Position numbers and translations under genes: made by a program. Of a DNA stretch of 64,000 nucleotides, positions 27,215-36,428 are shown one piece after another; the stretch's first letter is position 1, and every line of letters starts with the position of its first letter. The notes below the pieces were generated by a model. The model worked only from the letters and a program-made list of their open reading frames with translations, was not told the DNA's origin and ran no database searches. Source of the stretch: Acidovorax sp. 210-6 (GTDB taxonomy: Bacteria; Pseudomonadota; Gammaproteobacteria; Burkholderiales; Burkholderiaceae_C). The DNA lies in contig NZ_JAACJE010000001.1 of assembly GCF_010020825.1 (NCBI RefSeq), forward strand, positions 3,472,001 to 3,536,000. Reading direction: 5' to 3'.

Positions 27215-29500
27215 TCAGAACTGCAGGCTCAGGCCCAGGCGCCAGGTACGGCCGGGATCCACCACGATGGAGGGGTCCTGGCTGGTGTAGCGGCCGTCCA
27301 TGTTGGAATCGCCCGCACCGCGTGCCGTGAGGTAGTAGCGTTTGTCGAACAGGTTTTCCACGCGCACGTAGGCACTCAGGCGCGCGCCGGGCCAGGCCGA
27401 GAGCTTGGTGCTGTACTGCGCCGTAAGGTGCAGCAGGGTGCGACCCGGAAGTTTTTCCTGGTTGATTTCGTCGGCCCAGGCCGAGGCCTTGGCGTCGATC
27501 TCGCCGCTGAGCGTCCAGCCCGGTGCGGGCAGGTAGTTGGCGCGCAGGTTGAACTGGTGCGGTGGCGTGCGCGGAATCTTCTTGCCCGTGTTGTCAAAGC
27601 GCTGCACCGTGAAGTTGCTTTGCCAGAAACCGGGGTTGGCACGCTGCGCCGCCGTAGGGCTGGCGACATAGGTACCGTTGGCGTTGCCGTAGGTCTGGTA
27701 GTAGCTGTCGTAGCGCGTGAACCAGGAATCCAGGTAGGTGTAGGCCACATCGAACGACCACTGGCGGTGCGGCTGGGTGCGCAGCTCCAGCTCCATGCCC
27801 CGGCTGCGCGCACCGCCGATGTTGCGGAACTGCGAGCCCCCGCCCGCCGGATTGTTGCTGCCCGCGTACTGGCCATTGCTGTCCAGGATGAAGTCCTTGC
27901 GGTCCACCTGGAACAGCGCCGCGCTCAGGCTGGAGGGCCAGCCCACCAGCTGCATCTGGCGCTTGAGGCCGATTTCGAAGCTGGTGGCCTTTTCCGGCTG
28001 GAGGTCGGGGTTGCCCTGCACCAGAGCGTTGGTGGTGGTCTGCCCGCGGTAGAGCTGCTCGGCCGTGGGCGCGCGGAAGCCCGTGGACACCGCCGCGTGC
28101 AGCGCGGTGTCCTTGTCCAGCGCGTGGGTCAGGCCCAGGCGGTAGCTGTTCACGCCAAAGTCCTTGCGCTCGGCCACCGTGCGGTTGCCGTTGCCCGCCA
28201 CGGGCAGGGCGTTGAAGCGCACGCCCAGGCGGTCGTGGCGCAGGTTGAAGGTGGCCGCCGTCCTGTCACTCAGGCCCCACTTGGCCTCGCCGTACAGCGC
28301 CTGGTTGGTTTCCACGGTGTCGTCGTCGCTCATCACCATGCCTGCGGGGGTGACCGGGCCGGTGGGGCGCGAGCGGTAGCTGTTGAGCGTGCTGACGCGG
28401 TTGTCGAAGCTGTTGCGCTTGACCTCCAGCCCGCCCATCAGCGCCAGGCGGTCGCGGTGGGTGCGGTACTCGGTCTTGAAGCCGCGCTGCACCTGCGTGT
28501 AGTCGTTGAGCAGGCTGTAGTGGTCGATGCCCGTGGTGGGCGCGCCCGTGGCCGTGAAGCGCATGGGGTTGGCCCAGAAGGTGGTGTCGTCCTGGTACTG
28601 GTACACCACGGCCAGCAGGTTGCTGCGCTCGTCCAGGTCGTTGGAGTAGGTCAGGTTGACGCGCGCGAGATCCACGTCGAAGTTGCGGCTGTAGCCGCGC
28701 CCGCCGTCGATGCCGCGCGGATCGGTGAACGCGTTGTCCACCCCGGTGACCGAGCCCTCGCGGTCGCGGAAGCGCCGGGACTTCTCGAAGCCCAGGCTCA
28801 GGTCACTGCGCGCATCCAGCGCGTACTTGAGGTTGCCCGAGAAGGTCTTGCTGTAGGTGCGCGAGAGGAAGTAGTAGCCGTCCTGGTCGCGGTCGCTGTA
28901 CTGGATGTGGCCCGACAGATCATCCAGCGCAAAGCCCGCACGCACCATGGCTCGTCGGTAACCGAACGAACCCGCATCCACCTCGGCCTTGATCCCTTTC
29001 TGGCTGGCGCCACGCTTGGTGGTAATGACCACCGCACCTGCCAGGGCGTCCTCGCCATAGAGGTAGGAGGCACCGCCCTTGATGACCTTGAGGGACTCGA
29101 TGTTGTCGATGTCGATGTTGACCTTGCCCGTGCGCTCGAAGACCGGCACGCCATCGATGATGATGGCCACACCGGGCTTCTCGCCCATGTAGCGCTGGTT
29201 CTCCACGCCGCGCAGCTTGATCTTGACGGTCTCGCCATCGCCTTGCAGGTCGGCCGTGATGCCGCTGACATTGCGCAAGACCTCGATCAGGTTCTTGGCA
29301 TGCTGCTCCTCCACCTGTTTGCGGCCGATGGTGATGGACGACACCGGATCGGTGGCGCTGGACAGAAAGCGGTCGTCAATGGCCGAGCCGGTGATGGTGA
29401 TGGTGATGGGGCCCAGCGTATCGTTGGTCTGGGCCAGGGCGGACGAAGACATGCCACAGACCAGCAGACAGGCCAGGGCGACGGTGGAGTAGCGCAACAT
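27215..29500 (-). CDS. TonB-dependent outer-membrane receptor (HmuR/BtuB type)
   Basis: Outer-membrane gated beta-barrel importer. ATG 29500 with an AGGA 8 nt upstream gives 761 residues. A signal peptide (MLRYSTVALACLLVCGMSSS, cleaved after ALA) and a TonB-box-like ITITITG are followed by the plug (VSSITIGRKQVEEQHAKNLI, LRGVENQRYMGEKPG, GGASYLYGEDALAGAVVITT), then a barrel ending in SLQF with the required terminal Phe. Position next to tonB-exbBD and a CobN-like chelatase suggests a haem, cobalamin or other tetrapyrrole ligand. No His motif decisive for haem was identified. Confidence 0.9.
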   Translation of the reverse strand: MLRYSTVALACLLVCGMSSSALAQTNDTLGPITITITGSAIDDRFLSSATDPVSSITIGRKQVEEQHAKNLIEVLRNVSGITADLQGDGETVKIKLRGVENQRYMGEKPGVAIIIDGVPVFERTGKVNIDIDNIESLKVIKGGASYLYGEDALAGAVVITTKRGASQKGIKAEVDAGSFGYRRAMVRAGFALDDLSGHIQYSDRDQDGYYFLSRTYSKTFSGNLKYALDARSDLSLGFEKSRRFRDREGSVTGVDNAFTDPRGIDGGRGYSRNFDVDLARVNLTYSNDLDERSNLLAVVYQYQDDTTFWANPMRFTATGAPTTGIDHYSLLNDYTQVQRGFKTEYRTHRDRLALMGGLEVKRNSFDNRVSTLNSYRSRPTGPVTPAGMVMSDDDTVETNQALYGEAKWGLSDRTAATFNLRHDRLGVRFNALPVAGNGNRTVAERKDFGVNSYRLGLTHALDKDTALHAAVSTGFRAPTAEQLYRGQTTTNALVQGNPDLQPEKATSFEIGLKRQMQLVGWPSSLSAALFQVDRKDFILDSNGQYAGSNNPAGGGSQFRNIGGARSRGMELELRTQPHRQWSFDVAYTYLDSWFTRYDSYYQTYGNANGTYVASPTAAQRANPGFWQSNFTVQRFDNTGKKIPRTPPHQFNLRANYLPAPGWTLSGEIDAKASAWADEINQEKLPGRTLLHLTAQYSTKLSAWPGARLSAYVRVENLFDKRYYLTARGAGDSNMDGRYTSQDPSIVVDPGRTWRLGLSLQF

Positions 29501-29681
29501 CGTGCTTTTCCTCGGGGAATGGGTGGGTCGGAACGGGGTGGCGCGCCCGGCCACGGCCAGGCCGTGGCCAGCGCAGGCGGATCGGCAGGCGCTCAAGCGC
29601 GCTGCGGGCCGGGCAGCAGGCGAAGGGGGAGGCGAAAGGACGGCACCCGCCGCCCGCAAGCATCAGGTGCGGGGGGTACGG

Positions 29682-30062
29682 TCAGCCGCGCGCAGCAGGC
29701 GGCGCGCGTGTGAGGGCGCCCAGCCAGACGGTGGGCGTGGGCCCGGCGCGGTAGAACGCAACCGGCATCTCCTGCGCGCAGCGCAGCAGGGGCAACGCCG
29801 CGGGCAGGGCGGGCGGTGCCGCCACGCCGTGCATGCCGCACCAGAGGCAGGGCTTTTGCATGGGCGAGGCCTGGGAGCCGTCGCCGCCGCCAGGGTCGGC
29901 CTGCACCAGCAGCATGCCGGTGCTGGTGCACACCTCCATGGCCAGCTCGGGACTGGCGCTGGACACCATGGCCTGCGCCACGGCCGGGGCCAGCGCGCCA
30001 AACACCATGGCCAGCATCGCCAACAGGGCGACGAGACGGCGGTGGAGACGGGTGGCGCGCAT
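29682..30062 (-). CDS. DUF2946-type secreted cysteine protein at the head of the receptor operon
   Basis: 126 residues with an N-terminal signal peptide (RRLVALLAMLAMVFGALAPA). The mature part carries Cys in MEVCTSTGML and the CxxC-x-H cluster KPCLWCGMHG typical of DUF2946. Such small proteins are often encoded beside TonB-dependent metal or haem receptors, and a metal-handling role is plausible. ATG 30062 lies 74 nt after xerC. The 181-nt gap to the receptor (29501-29681) is GC-rich and contains no recognised riboswitch or Fur box. Confidence 0.72.
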   Translation of the reverse strand: MRATRLHRRLVALLAMLAMVFGALAPAVAQAMVSSASPELAMEVCTSTGMLLVQADPGGGDGSQASPMQKPCLWCGMHGVAAPPALPAALPLLRCAQEMPVAFYRAGPTPTVWLGALTRAPPAARG

Positions 30063-30136
30063 CGGCGTAGTGTAACCAAGCGCTGCTGTCGGGCATTTGC
30101 GCCAGCGCAAGGGCCTGCCGCCCCGCAGGCGGCGCC

Positions 30137-31087
30137 CTACTTGCGCCGCGCCCGCGGGTGCGCCTGGTCGTACACCTTGGCCAGGTGCTGATAGTCCAGC
30201 CGGGTATAGACCTGCGTGGTGGTGATGCTGGCGTGCCCCAGCAGCTCCTGCACGGCGCGCAGGTCGCCGCTGCTTTGCAGCAAGTGGCTGGCAAAGGAGT
30301 GGCGCAGCATGTGCGGGTGCACCGGCGTGCTCAGCCCGGCGCGCTGGCTGCGCTGGCGCAGGCGCAGCCAGATGGATTGGGCCGACAGGCGCGTGCCGCG
30401 CTGGCCCAGGAACAGCGCAGCGTCCAGCCTGCCAGGTGCAAACGGCGTGGCGCGCTGCGCCAGCCAGGCCTGCAGCGCCTGCAGCGCTGCCGCGCCCAAG
30501 GGCAGGCTGCGGCGCTTGCTGCCTTTGCCGCGCACATGCACTTCGGCGGCCTGCAGGTCGATCCAGCCGCGCCCCAGGCGCTCGGTGTCGGGGCCAGGGG
30601 CCACGTCCAGGCCTTCGAGCTCGCCCACGCGCAGGCCGCAGCCGTACAGCAGTTCGACCATGGCGGCATCGCGCGCTTCCAGCCAGGGGGCGACGCCGTC
30701 TTCGGCATGTTCGGCCAGACGCACCGCGTCGTCCACACCCAGTGCCTTGGGCAAGGGCTTGGGGGCCTTGGGCGCACGCACGCCCTGCACGGGGTTGTGC
30801 GCGGTCAGCCCCTGGCGTGCGGCCCACAGGTAAAAGCCGCGCCAGCCCGAGAGGATGAGCGCTATGCCGCGCCCGCTGCGCCCGCCCGCATGCATCTGCG
30901 CCACAGCGCGGCGAATGTGTGCGGTCTGCAATTGCAACAGCGGCAGACCGACCTGTTCGCCCACCTGCTGCAGGCGCTGCAGGTCCAGCGTGTACAGGGT
31001 GACGGTGCGCGCGGCCAGGCGCTTTTCCACGCGCACATGCTCCAGGTAGCGCTGGGCTTCGGGGGGCAGCGGCGCGGGGGCGGTCAT
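30137..31087 (-). CDS. xerC: XerC-type tyrosine recombinase
   Basis: Site-specific recombinase that resolves chromosome dimers at dif with XerD. The product has 316 residues: N-terminal SAM-like core-binding domain, then the catalytic domain with Arg in GCGLRVGELEG, Lys in VRGKGSKRRSLP, HxxR in HPHMLRHSFASHLL, second His in LGHASITTTQ and nucleophile Tyr in VYTRLD. It follows dapF and the DUF484 gene in the conserved dapF-DUF484-xerC order, separated from DUF484 by a family B repeat. Confidence 0.93.
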   Translation of the reverse strand: MTAPAPLPPEAQRYLEHVRVEKRLAARTVTLYTLDLQRLQQVGEQVGLPLLQLQTAHIRRAVAQMHAGGRSGRGIALILSGWRGFYLWAARQGLTAHNPVQGVRAPKAPKPLPKALGVDDAVRLAEHAEDGVAPWLEARDAAMVELLYGCGLRVGELEGLDVAPGPDTERLGRGWIDLQAAEVHVRGKGSKRRSLPLGAAALQALQAWLAQRATPFAPGRLDAALFLGQRGTRLSAQSIWLRLRQRSQRAGLSTPVHPHMLRHSFASHLLQSSGDLRAVQELLGHASITTTQVYTRLDYQHLAKVYDQAHPRARRK

Positions 31088-31132
31088 GTGTTGGCCGCTT
31101 TGCACGCCGCCCACGGCCCACGAATCCGGCGC

Positions 31133-31262
31133 GGCCCAGGCCAGCAGCCACCGCGCAAGGGCCGCCAGAACTCCACTGTGCAGGCGCTGGTGGCGTCCCC
31201 CTGCCCGCATCGCCCAGCGATGCGAGAGCGGGGGGAAGGCGCAAAGCGCCACAGGGGGGTGG
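31133..31262 (-). repeat. Family B repeat (copy 2), 3' of the DUF484 gene
   Basis: Minus-strand order is CCCCCCTGTGGCGC, a CCCCCC..GGGGG hairpin around GCTCTCGCATCGCTGGGCGA, then ACGCCACCAGCGCCTG, GGCGGCCCTTGCGCGG and GGCCTGGGCCG. It starts about 5 nt past the DUF484 stop. It belongs to the longer subtype, as does copy 5. Confidence 0.85.
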
Positions 31263-31267
31263 TCACA

Positions 31268-31993
31268 TCACCTCAAGCGCAGCAAGGCTGCGCTGGCGAG
31301 TTCTGCCATGCGCGCCAGGAAGTCCGTGCCCATGGTGGCGTCAAAGCGCTGCGGGTCGGGCGAGCCCAGCACCAGCAGACCGAAGGCGGGGGTGGCGCTG
31401 TCGATGGGGCCTTCGCGCAGGGGCAGCAGGGCCACGGACTGGGCGCTGTGCGCCACGGGTTCGGTCTCGCCCTCTGGCGTGACCAGCGCCTGGGGCAGCC
31501 ACTGCGTGGGCTCGAAGCCCAGGTTGGGGCCGCAGAAGGGCATGGTCAGCGAGCTGGCAAAGGCCTGCGCATCTTCGCTGGCGCCCAGCGCAAAGTCGCA
31601 GTCGATGTACGGCCCGGCCACGCCCCACACGCGCACGGCGGCCAGGGGCACGTCAAACAGGGCGCGGATGCTCTCGGTCACTTCGGTGGGCAGGTCGAAC
31701 GGGTCGCGCACGGCGAGCAGGCGACCGGTCCACTGGTGCACCTTCTGGCCGATGGCGGCGTTTTCGGTGCCGTGGCGCACCATTTCGATGATGCGCTGCT
31801 CCAGGCCCTTGATCTTCTCGCGCAGCATTTCGGCCTGGCGCTCCTGCAGGCTCACGGCGCGCTGGCCGTGCGGGCTGGTGAGCTGCACGCCCGCCAGCAC
31901 CTCGGCATGGCGCTCGAAGAAGCCGGGTGTGCGCAGCAGGTATTCGGCGATGTCGTCTTCGGTGATGGGGGGGATGGCGTTGCTGGTGGTCAT
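31268..31993 (-). CDS. DUF484 (YigA-like, GAF-fold) protein
   Basis: 241 residues with no signal or membrane segment. The N-terminus [20 protein letters not shown] and the segment [16 protein letters not shown] are characteristic of DUF484. A coiled-coil stretch (about 45-80) precedes a GAF-like domain. Enterobacteria keep the same gene between dapF and xerC; its molecular role is not established. ATG 31993 overlaps the dapF stop by ATGA. Confidence 0.88.
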   Translation of the reverse strand: MTTSNAIPPITEDDIAEYLLRTPGFFERHAEVLAGVQLTSPHGQRAVSLQERQAEMLREKIKGLEQRIIEMVRHGTENAAIGQKVHQWTGRLLAVRDPFDLPTEVTESIRALFDVPLAAVRVWGVAGPYIDCDFALGASEDAQAFASSLTMPFCGPNLGFEPTQWLPQALVTPEGETEPVAHSAQSVALLPLREGPIDSATPAFGLLVLGSPDPQRFDATMGTDFLARMAELASAALLRLR

Positions 31994-32868
31994 GGTGCGT
32001 CGGGAATATCGATCTGGCCTTCGAACACGGTCACGGCGGGGCCGGTGAGGAACACGGAGTCGGCCTCCTGGCCGCTCCAGGCGATGGTGAGCAGGCCGCC
32101 GCGCGTCTGCACGTCCACGCGCGCATCGAGCAGGCCCAGGCGGATGCCCGCCGCCACGGCCGCGCAGGCGCCGGTGCCGCAGGCCAGGGTTTCGCCCGCA
32201 CCGCGCTCGTACACGCGCAGGCGCACATGGCTGCGGTCCACCACTTGCAGGTAACCCGCGTTCACGCGCTGCGGAAAACGGGTGTGGCACTCGATGAGCG
32301 GGCCGGTCTGCGCCACCGGGGCGGTGTCCACGTCCTCCACCAGTTGCACGGCATGCGGGTTGCCCATCGAGACAACCGCTATCAAAACAGTAGCTTCTGG
32401 CGCTTGCCCATCGAGCGCAAGAGGCCATTTTTGTCCCAAACCTTGGGGCACAGGCACCAGGCCTGCAGCGTCGAAGGGCACGCGCGCCGGGTCGAACTGC
32501 GGGCGGCCCATGTCCACGGTGACGCGGCCGTCGGGGGTGAGTTCGGGTGCGATCACGCCCGACAGCGTCTGCACGCGGATGCGGTCCTTGGCGGTGAGCC
32601 CCTTGTCGCGCACATAGCGCGCAAAGCAGCGTGCGCCGTTGCCGCACTGTTCCACCTCGCCGCCGTCGGCGTTGTGGATCACGTATTCAAAGTCCAGGCC
32701 CGGCACGGGCGCGGGGCGCACGGTCAGGATCTGGTCCGCGCCCACGCCGAAGTGGCGGTCGGCCAGAAAGCGGTAATGCGCGGGCGTGAGCCCCAGGCGT
32801 TCCTGGGTCTCGTCGAGCACGACAAAGTCATTGCCCGCACCCTGCATCTTGGTAAAGCGGATCTGCAT
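31990..32868 (-). CDS. dapF: DapF, diaminopimelate epimerase (with repeat-derived insert)
   Basis: Converts LL- to meso-diaminopimelate for lysine and peptidoglycan. ATG 32868 gives 292 residues, somewhat longer than the usual 270-280. Both catalytic cysteines are in place: [17 protein letters not shown] and [12 protein letters not shown]. An extra stretch around residues 145-170 ([20 protein letters not shown]) just before [10 protein letters not shown] is read from a family A repeat and adds about 11 residues compared with E. coli. Activity is probably retained because the insert sits in a variable loop. Confidence 0.93.
   Translation of the reverse strand: MQIRFTKMQGAGNDFVVLDETQERLGLTPAHYRFLADRHFGVGADQILTVRPAPVPGLDFEYVIHNADGGEVEQCGNGARCFARYVRDKGLTAKDRIRVQTLSGVIAPELTPDGRVTVDMGRPQFDPARVPFDAAGLVPVPQGLGQKWPLALDGQAPEATVLIAVVSMGNPHAVQLVEDVDTAPVAQTGPLIECHTRFPQRVNAGYLQVVDRSHVRLRVYERGAGETLACGTGACAAVAAGIRLGLLDARVDVQTRGGLLTIAWSGQEADSVFLTGPAVTVFEGQIDIPDAP
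32372..32441. repeat. Family A interspersed repeat, in frame within dapF
   Basis: CTATCAAAACAGTAGCTTCT and then GGCGCTTGCCCATCGAGCGC followed by AAGAGGCCATTTTTG. The same elements, in reverse orientation and diverged, occur at 40055-40110. It is the third copy in this window that sits inside a conserved gene without breaking the frame. Confidence 0.78.
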
Positions 32869-32947
32869 GGCTTGGATTATCGTAGCTGTCGCAGCACCGT
32901 GGCACGGTGCCTTGTCCGGCTGTGTTTTTTCCGCAAGGAGCTTTCCG

Positions 32948-33652
32948 ATGAATGACCTGAGCGCTTTCCCCATCACCCGCAAATGGCCGGCCCAGCACCC
33001 GGACCGCATCCAGCTCTACTCCCTGCCCACGCCCAACGGCGTGAAGGTGTCGATCATGCTGGTGGAAACCGGCCTGCCCTACGAGCCGCACCTGGTGAGC
33101 TTCGAGACCAACGACCAGCTCTCGCCCGAGTTCCTCTCACTCAACCCGAACAACAAGATCCCCGCCATCATCGACCCGCACGGCCCGGACGGCACGCCCT
33201 TTGCACTGTTCGAGTCGGGCGCCATCCTGGTGTACCTGGCGAGCAAGAGCGGGCGCTTTCTGCCCGCGGACACTGCCGCGCGCTTCGAGACGCTGCAATG
33301 GCTGATGTGGCAGATGGGCGGCGTGGGGCCCATGTTCGGCCAGCTCGGCTTCTTCCACAAGTTTGCAGGCAAGGACTACGAGGACAAGCGCCCGCTGGGC
33401 CGCTACGTGGCCGAATCCAAGCGCCTGCTCGGCGTGCTGGAGCAGCGCCTGACGGGCCGCCGCTGGGTGATGGGCGACGAGTACACCATTGCCGACATCG
33501 CCATCTTTCCCTGGGTGCGCAACCTGGTGGGCTTTTACGGCGCGGGCGAGCTGGTGGAGTTCGAGCGCTTCCCGCAGGTGCAGCGTGCGCTGGCGGCGTT
33601 CGTAGAGCGCCCGGCCGTGCAGCGCGGGCTGGCCATTCCCGCACGCGACTGA
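32948..33652 (+). CDS. Glutathione S-transferase family protein (YfcG/YghU-like)
   Basis: 234 residues. AAGGAG at 32934-32939 sets the start at ATG 32948. Thioredoxin-like N-domain with [20 protein letters not shown] and [12 protein letters not shown], then [10 protein letters not shown] and an all-helical C-domain ([16 protein letters not shown], the N-capping motif). The TPNGVKV segment matches the YfcG/YghU group, which have disulfide-bond reductase activity with glutathione. It converges with the phosphoesterase gene, the stops being 2 nt apart. Confidence 0.9.
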   Translation: MNDLSAFPITRKWPAQHPDRIQLYSLPTPNGVKVSIMLVETGLPYEPHLVSFETNDQLSPEFLSLNPNNKIPAIIDPHGPDGTPFALFESGAILVYLASKSGRFLPADTAARFETLQWLMWQMGGVGPMFGQLGFFHKFAGKDYEDKRPLGRYVAESKRLLGVLEQRLTGRRWVMGDEYTIADIAIFPWVRNLVGFYGAGELVEFERFPQVQRALAAFVERPAVQRGLAIPARD

Positions 33653-33654
33653 AC

Positions 33655-34704
33655 TCACTCGATCCGCAGCACGTCGATCCGGGGCACTACGGCCAGCCGC
33701 GCAGGCAGACCAATGGTGCCCACCCCCGCCGTCACGAACAGCGGCCCGGCCGGCGTGGTGTTCAGCCCCTCAAACCAGCCCTGTGCACTCATGCCGGGCA
33801 AGACCCAGTGGCGCGTGATCCAGGGCAACATGATCTGGCCGCCGTGCGTGTGTCCGCTGAGCACCAGGCGGGCGCTGCCCGCAGGCAGCAGCGCTGCGGT
33901 GTCGGGCTGGTGCGCCAGTACCAGCCGCGGCACGGTCGGCGTGCCCGGCGGCAGCAGGCGGGCCACGTCGCCGCGCGGATCGCCGCCCCACAGGTCGCCC
34001 AAACCCAGCACCTCCCAGCCCCGGAACAGCAGGCGCTGCCCTTCGAGCAGTTGCACGCCGTGGCCTTGCAACGCCTGGCGCAGCGCCGCCGCCAGCGGTG
34101 GCCCGGGCGCCCCGGTGTCGTGGTTGCCCAGCACGCCCCAGACCGGATGGCGCAAACGCGCAAACGGCGCCAGCAGCACGTGCAGATCGCGCGGCGGCTC
34201 GTAGGTCCAGTCGCCCGCCACCACCACGGCATCCACATCCAGCGCATTGAGCCGATCCACCAGCCGCTCGATCTGCCCGCCGCGCATGAACAGGCCGGCA
34301 TGCACATCAGCCACCAGCGCCAGCCGCAGCGGCTGCGCCTGCACCGATGGCGACAACGGCAAGCGGTGCTCGCGCACGGTCAACAGGCGCGGCTCCACCA
34401 GGCCGCTGTAGGCCACCAAGGCCAGCGCCCCCAGCCATGCCAGCCGCGGCGCGCTGCGCCCTGCGGGCTGGCGCAGCCCCAGCAGCGCAGCGCCACACCA
34501 GGGAATCACCGCCCACACTGCCCAAAAAATCCACAACTTGACCAGCACGACGGTCTCTCGCCCGGGGTCGATCCAGCGCCCCTCCCGGTCCAGCCAGGCC
34601 AGCACCAGCGCAAGCGCCAGCCACCCCCCGCCCAAGCCCAGCAAGGCGCGCTGCAGCCGCGCAGTACGGGGGCAAATACGCAATGGCTGTGAGGATCGGT
34701 ACAT
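33655..34704 (-). CDS. Membrane-anchored calcineurin-like metallophosphoesterase
   Basis: 349 residues. Two or three N-terminal membrane segments (about 22-38, 50-70, 85-100) precede the phosphoesterase domain with all metal motifs: LVADVHAG, VVAGDWTY, VLGNHDTG, HQPD and GHTHGGQIMLP. The layout resembles YkuE/YaeI-type membrane phosphoesterases that act on lipid-linked phosphates; the exact substrate is unknown. ATG 34704 is chosen as the first ATG before the hydrophobic region, with no clear ribosome site. Divergent from the Nudix fusion gene, with starts 60 nt apart. Confidence 0.85.
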   Translation of the reverse strand: MYRSSQPLRICPRTARLQRALLGLGGGWLALALVLAWLDREGRWIDPGRETVVLVKLWIFWAVWAVIPWCGAALLGLRQPAGRSAPRLAWLGALALVAYSGLVEPRLLTVREHRLPLSPSVQAQPLRLALVADVHAGLFMRGGQIERLVDRLNALDVDAVVVAGDWTYEPPRDLHVLLAPFARLRHPVWGVLGNHDTGAPGPPLAAALRQALQGHGVQLLEGQRLLFRGWEVLGLGDLWGGDPRGDVARLLPPGTPTVPRLVLAHQPDTAALLPAGSARLVLSGHTHGGQIMLPWITRHWVLPGMSAQGWFEGLNTTPAGPLFVTAGVGTIGLPARLAVVPRIDVLRIE

Positions 34705-34763
34705 CGTGGGGTGTTTGGGGTAGGCCCGGCATTGTGCCGCTGGCTCCTGCCCATAATGCAGCC

Positions 34764-36428
34764 ATGACACGCCCCAGCCAGCTCCTGCACCCGCCCCGCC
34801 CCCCCGTCCCCACCCTGAACGCCGCCACCGTGCTGCTGCTGCGCGATGGCGCGCAGGGGCTGGAGGTGCTGATGACGCGCCGCTCGACGAAAGCCAGCTT
34901 CGCGCCCGGTGCCTATGTGTTCCCCGGCGGCGGCATCGACGCACTCGATGCGCAATCGCACGCCACCGCCGCGCGCCGCGCCACGCAGAGCGACGAGCAG
35001 CTCACCCAGGCCATCGCTGCCATCCGCGAGAGCTTCGAAGAGCTGGGCGTGCTGCTGGCGCGCCACCCTGACGGCCGCTGGGCCGATGCCGACGACATCG
35101 CCGCACTCGACCGCCACGCCCCCTTCGCCGCGCAGTGCCAGGCGCGCGGCCTGCAACTGGCGGCCGACGGCGTGTTCACCCTGGCGCGCTGGATCACCGA
35201 CCGCGACCTGCCCAAGCGCTTCGACGTGCCCTTTCTCGTGGCGCGCATGCCCGAGGGCCAGACGCCCGTAGCCGACGAGGCCGAGCAGTTCGAGCCCCAG
35301 TGGGTGCGCCCCCAGGAGGCGCTGGATCGCCACGCGGCTGGCGGCTTCTTCATGATCTTCCCGACCATCCGCACGCTGCAAAGGCTGGCGCAATTCAAGC
35401 GCGTGGATGACGTGCTGGCCGCCTGCGCCGTGAGCGAAGCCCCGCTGTGGACGAGCTGCCCGCGCGCGGGCCTGCTGGCCGGCAAGGAAGCGCGCTACAT
35501 GGAAGACGAAATGCCCTTCGGCGAGCTGGCCCTGGTCTGCCCCGACGGGCAGATCGCCCACGCGCTGGACTGGCAGAGCGAGCGCCCGGTGCAGCTCTTG
35601 AAGAACGTGCAGCGCCTCACCGCCCCCAACCCCGGCGTGATGACCGGCCCCGGCACCAACAGCTACCTCGTGGGCGACCCGGCCACGGGCTACATCGCCA
35701 TCGACCCCGGCCCGGCGGACGCGGAGCACCTGGAACGCCTGTGGCGCGCCGCGGGCGGCGACATCCGCTGGATCGTCTGCACGCACTCGCACCCCGACCA
35801 CTCGCCCGGCGCCGCGCCGCTGCAACAGCTCTGCGCACGCGCGGGCCGCGCCGCGCCGCCCATCCTGGGCCTGCCCTCGGCCCCCACGGCGCGTGCCGAC
35901 AGCCAGTTCACTCCCGACCGTTCGCTATCGAATGATGAGCGGCTCACGCTCACCGGTAAAGGGCTGGAAGGCGAAATCACCCATACGCTGCAGGTGGTGC
36001 ACACACCGGGCCACGCGGCCAACCATGTGTGCCTGCTGCTGCGCGAAGACGGTCTGCTGTTTTCCGGCGACCACATCCTCAACGGCAGCACGACCATCAT
36101 CAACCCGCCCGACGGCAACATGGCCGACTACCTCGACGCGCTCGACCGGCTCGACCAGCTGTGCGCCGAACACGGCGTGGAGTTCATCCTGCCCGCGCAC
36201 GGCCATGTGCTGGGCGAGGCCCGCGCCGCCATCGCCCAACTCAAGGGCCACCGCCTGGCGCGCGAGGCCAAGGTCATCGCCGCCATGCAGCAGCTCCCCG
36301 AAGGTACGGTGGAGCAGTGGGTGGAACTGGCCTATGCCGACGTGCCGCCGCGCATGTGGCCGCTGGCGCAGCGCTCGCTGATCGCGCATGTGGAGCGCAT
36401 CCGCGCGCTGGAGCCGGGCAATGACTGA
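34764..36428 (+). CDS. Nudix hydrolase fused to a metallo-beta-lactamase domain
   Basis: 554 residues. Residues about 10-230 form a Nudix domain (AATVLLLRDGAQGLEVLMTR, GGGIDALDA and the box end IRESFEELGVLLA). Residues about 275-510 form a metallo-beta-lactamase domain (GVMTGPGTNSYLVGD, THSHPDHSPG, VVHTPGHAAN, FSGDHILNG, LPAHGHVLG) related to the LACTB2/RNase-Z-like group. Such fusions are recurrent in betaproteobacteria; the linked activity (nucleotide or CoA-derivative hydrolysis plus thioester or RNA hydrolysis) is unknown. The end overlaps the next gene by 8 nt. Confidence 0.88.
   Translation: MTRPSQLLHPPRPPVPTLNAATVLLLRDGAQGLEVLMTRRSTKASFAPGAYVFPGGGIDALDAQSHATAARRATQSDEQLTQAIAAIRESFEELGVLLARHPDGRWADADDIAALDRHAPFAAQCQARGLQLAADGVFTLARWITDRDLPKRFDVPFLVARMPEGQTPVADEAEQFEPQWVRPQEALDRHAAGGFFMIFPTIRTLQRLAQFKRVDDVLAACAVSEAPLWTSCPRAGLLAGKEARYMEDEMPFGELALVCPDGQIAHALDWQSERPVQLLKNVQRLTAPNPGVMTGPGTNSYLVGDPATGYIAIDPGPADAEHLERLWRAAGGDIRWIVCTHSHPDHSPGAAPLQQLCARAGRAAPPILGLPSAPTARADSQFTPDRSLSNDERLTLTGKGLEGEITHTLQVVHTPGHAANHVCLLLREDGLLFSGDHILNGSTTIINPPDGNMADYLDALDRLDQLCAEHGVEFILPAHGHVLGEARAAIAQLKGHRLAREAKVIAAMQQLPEGTVEQWVELAYADVPPRMWPLAQRSLIAHVERIRALEPGND

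Noticed and set aside
29501-29681. A cobalamin riboswitch upstream of the TonB-dependent receptor
   Set aside because: CCTGCCG resembles the end of a B12 box and a GGTGCC is present, but they are only about 70 nt apart and the conserved GCCACTG core is absent.
29682-31244. A 520-codon frame covering the DUF2946 gene and xerC
   Set aside because: Only the last 126 codons look like a protein (signal peptide and Cys motif); the remainder is the wrong frame of xerC and a family B repeat.
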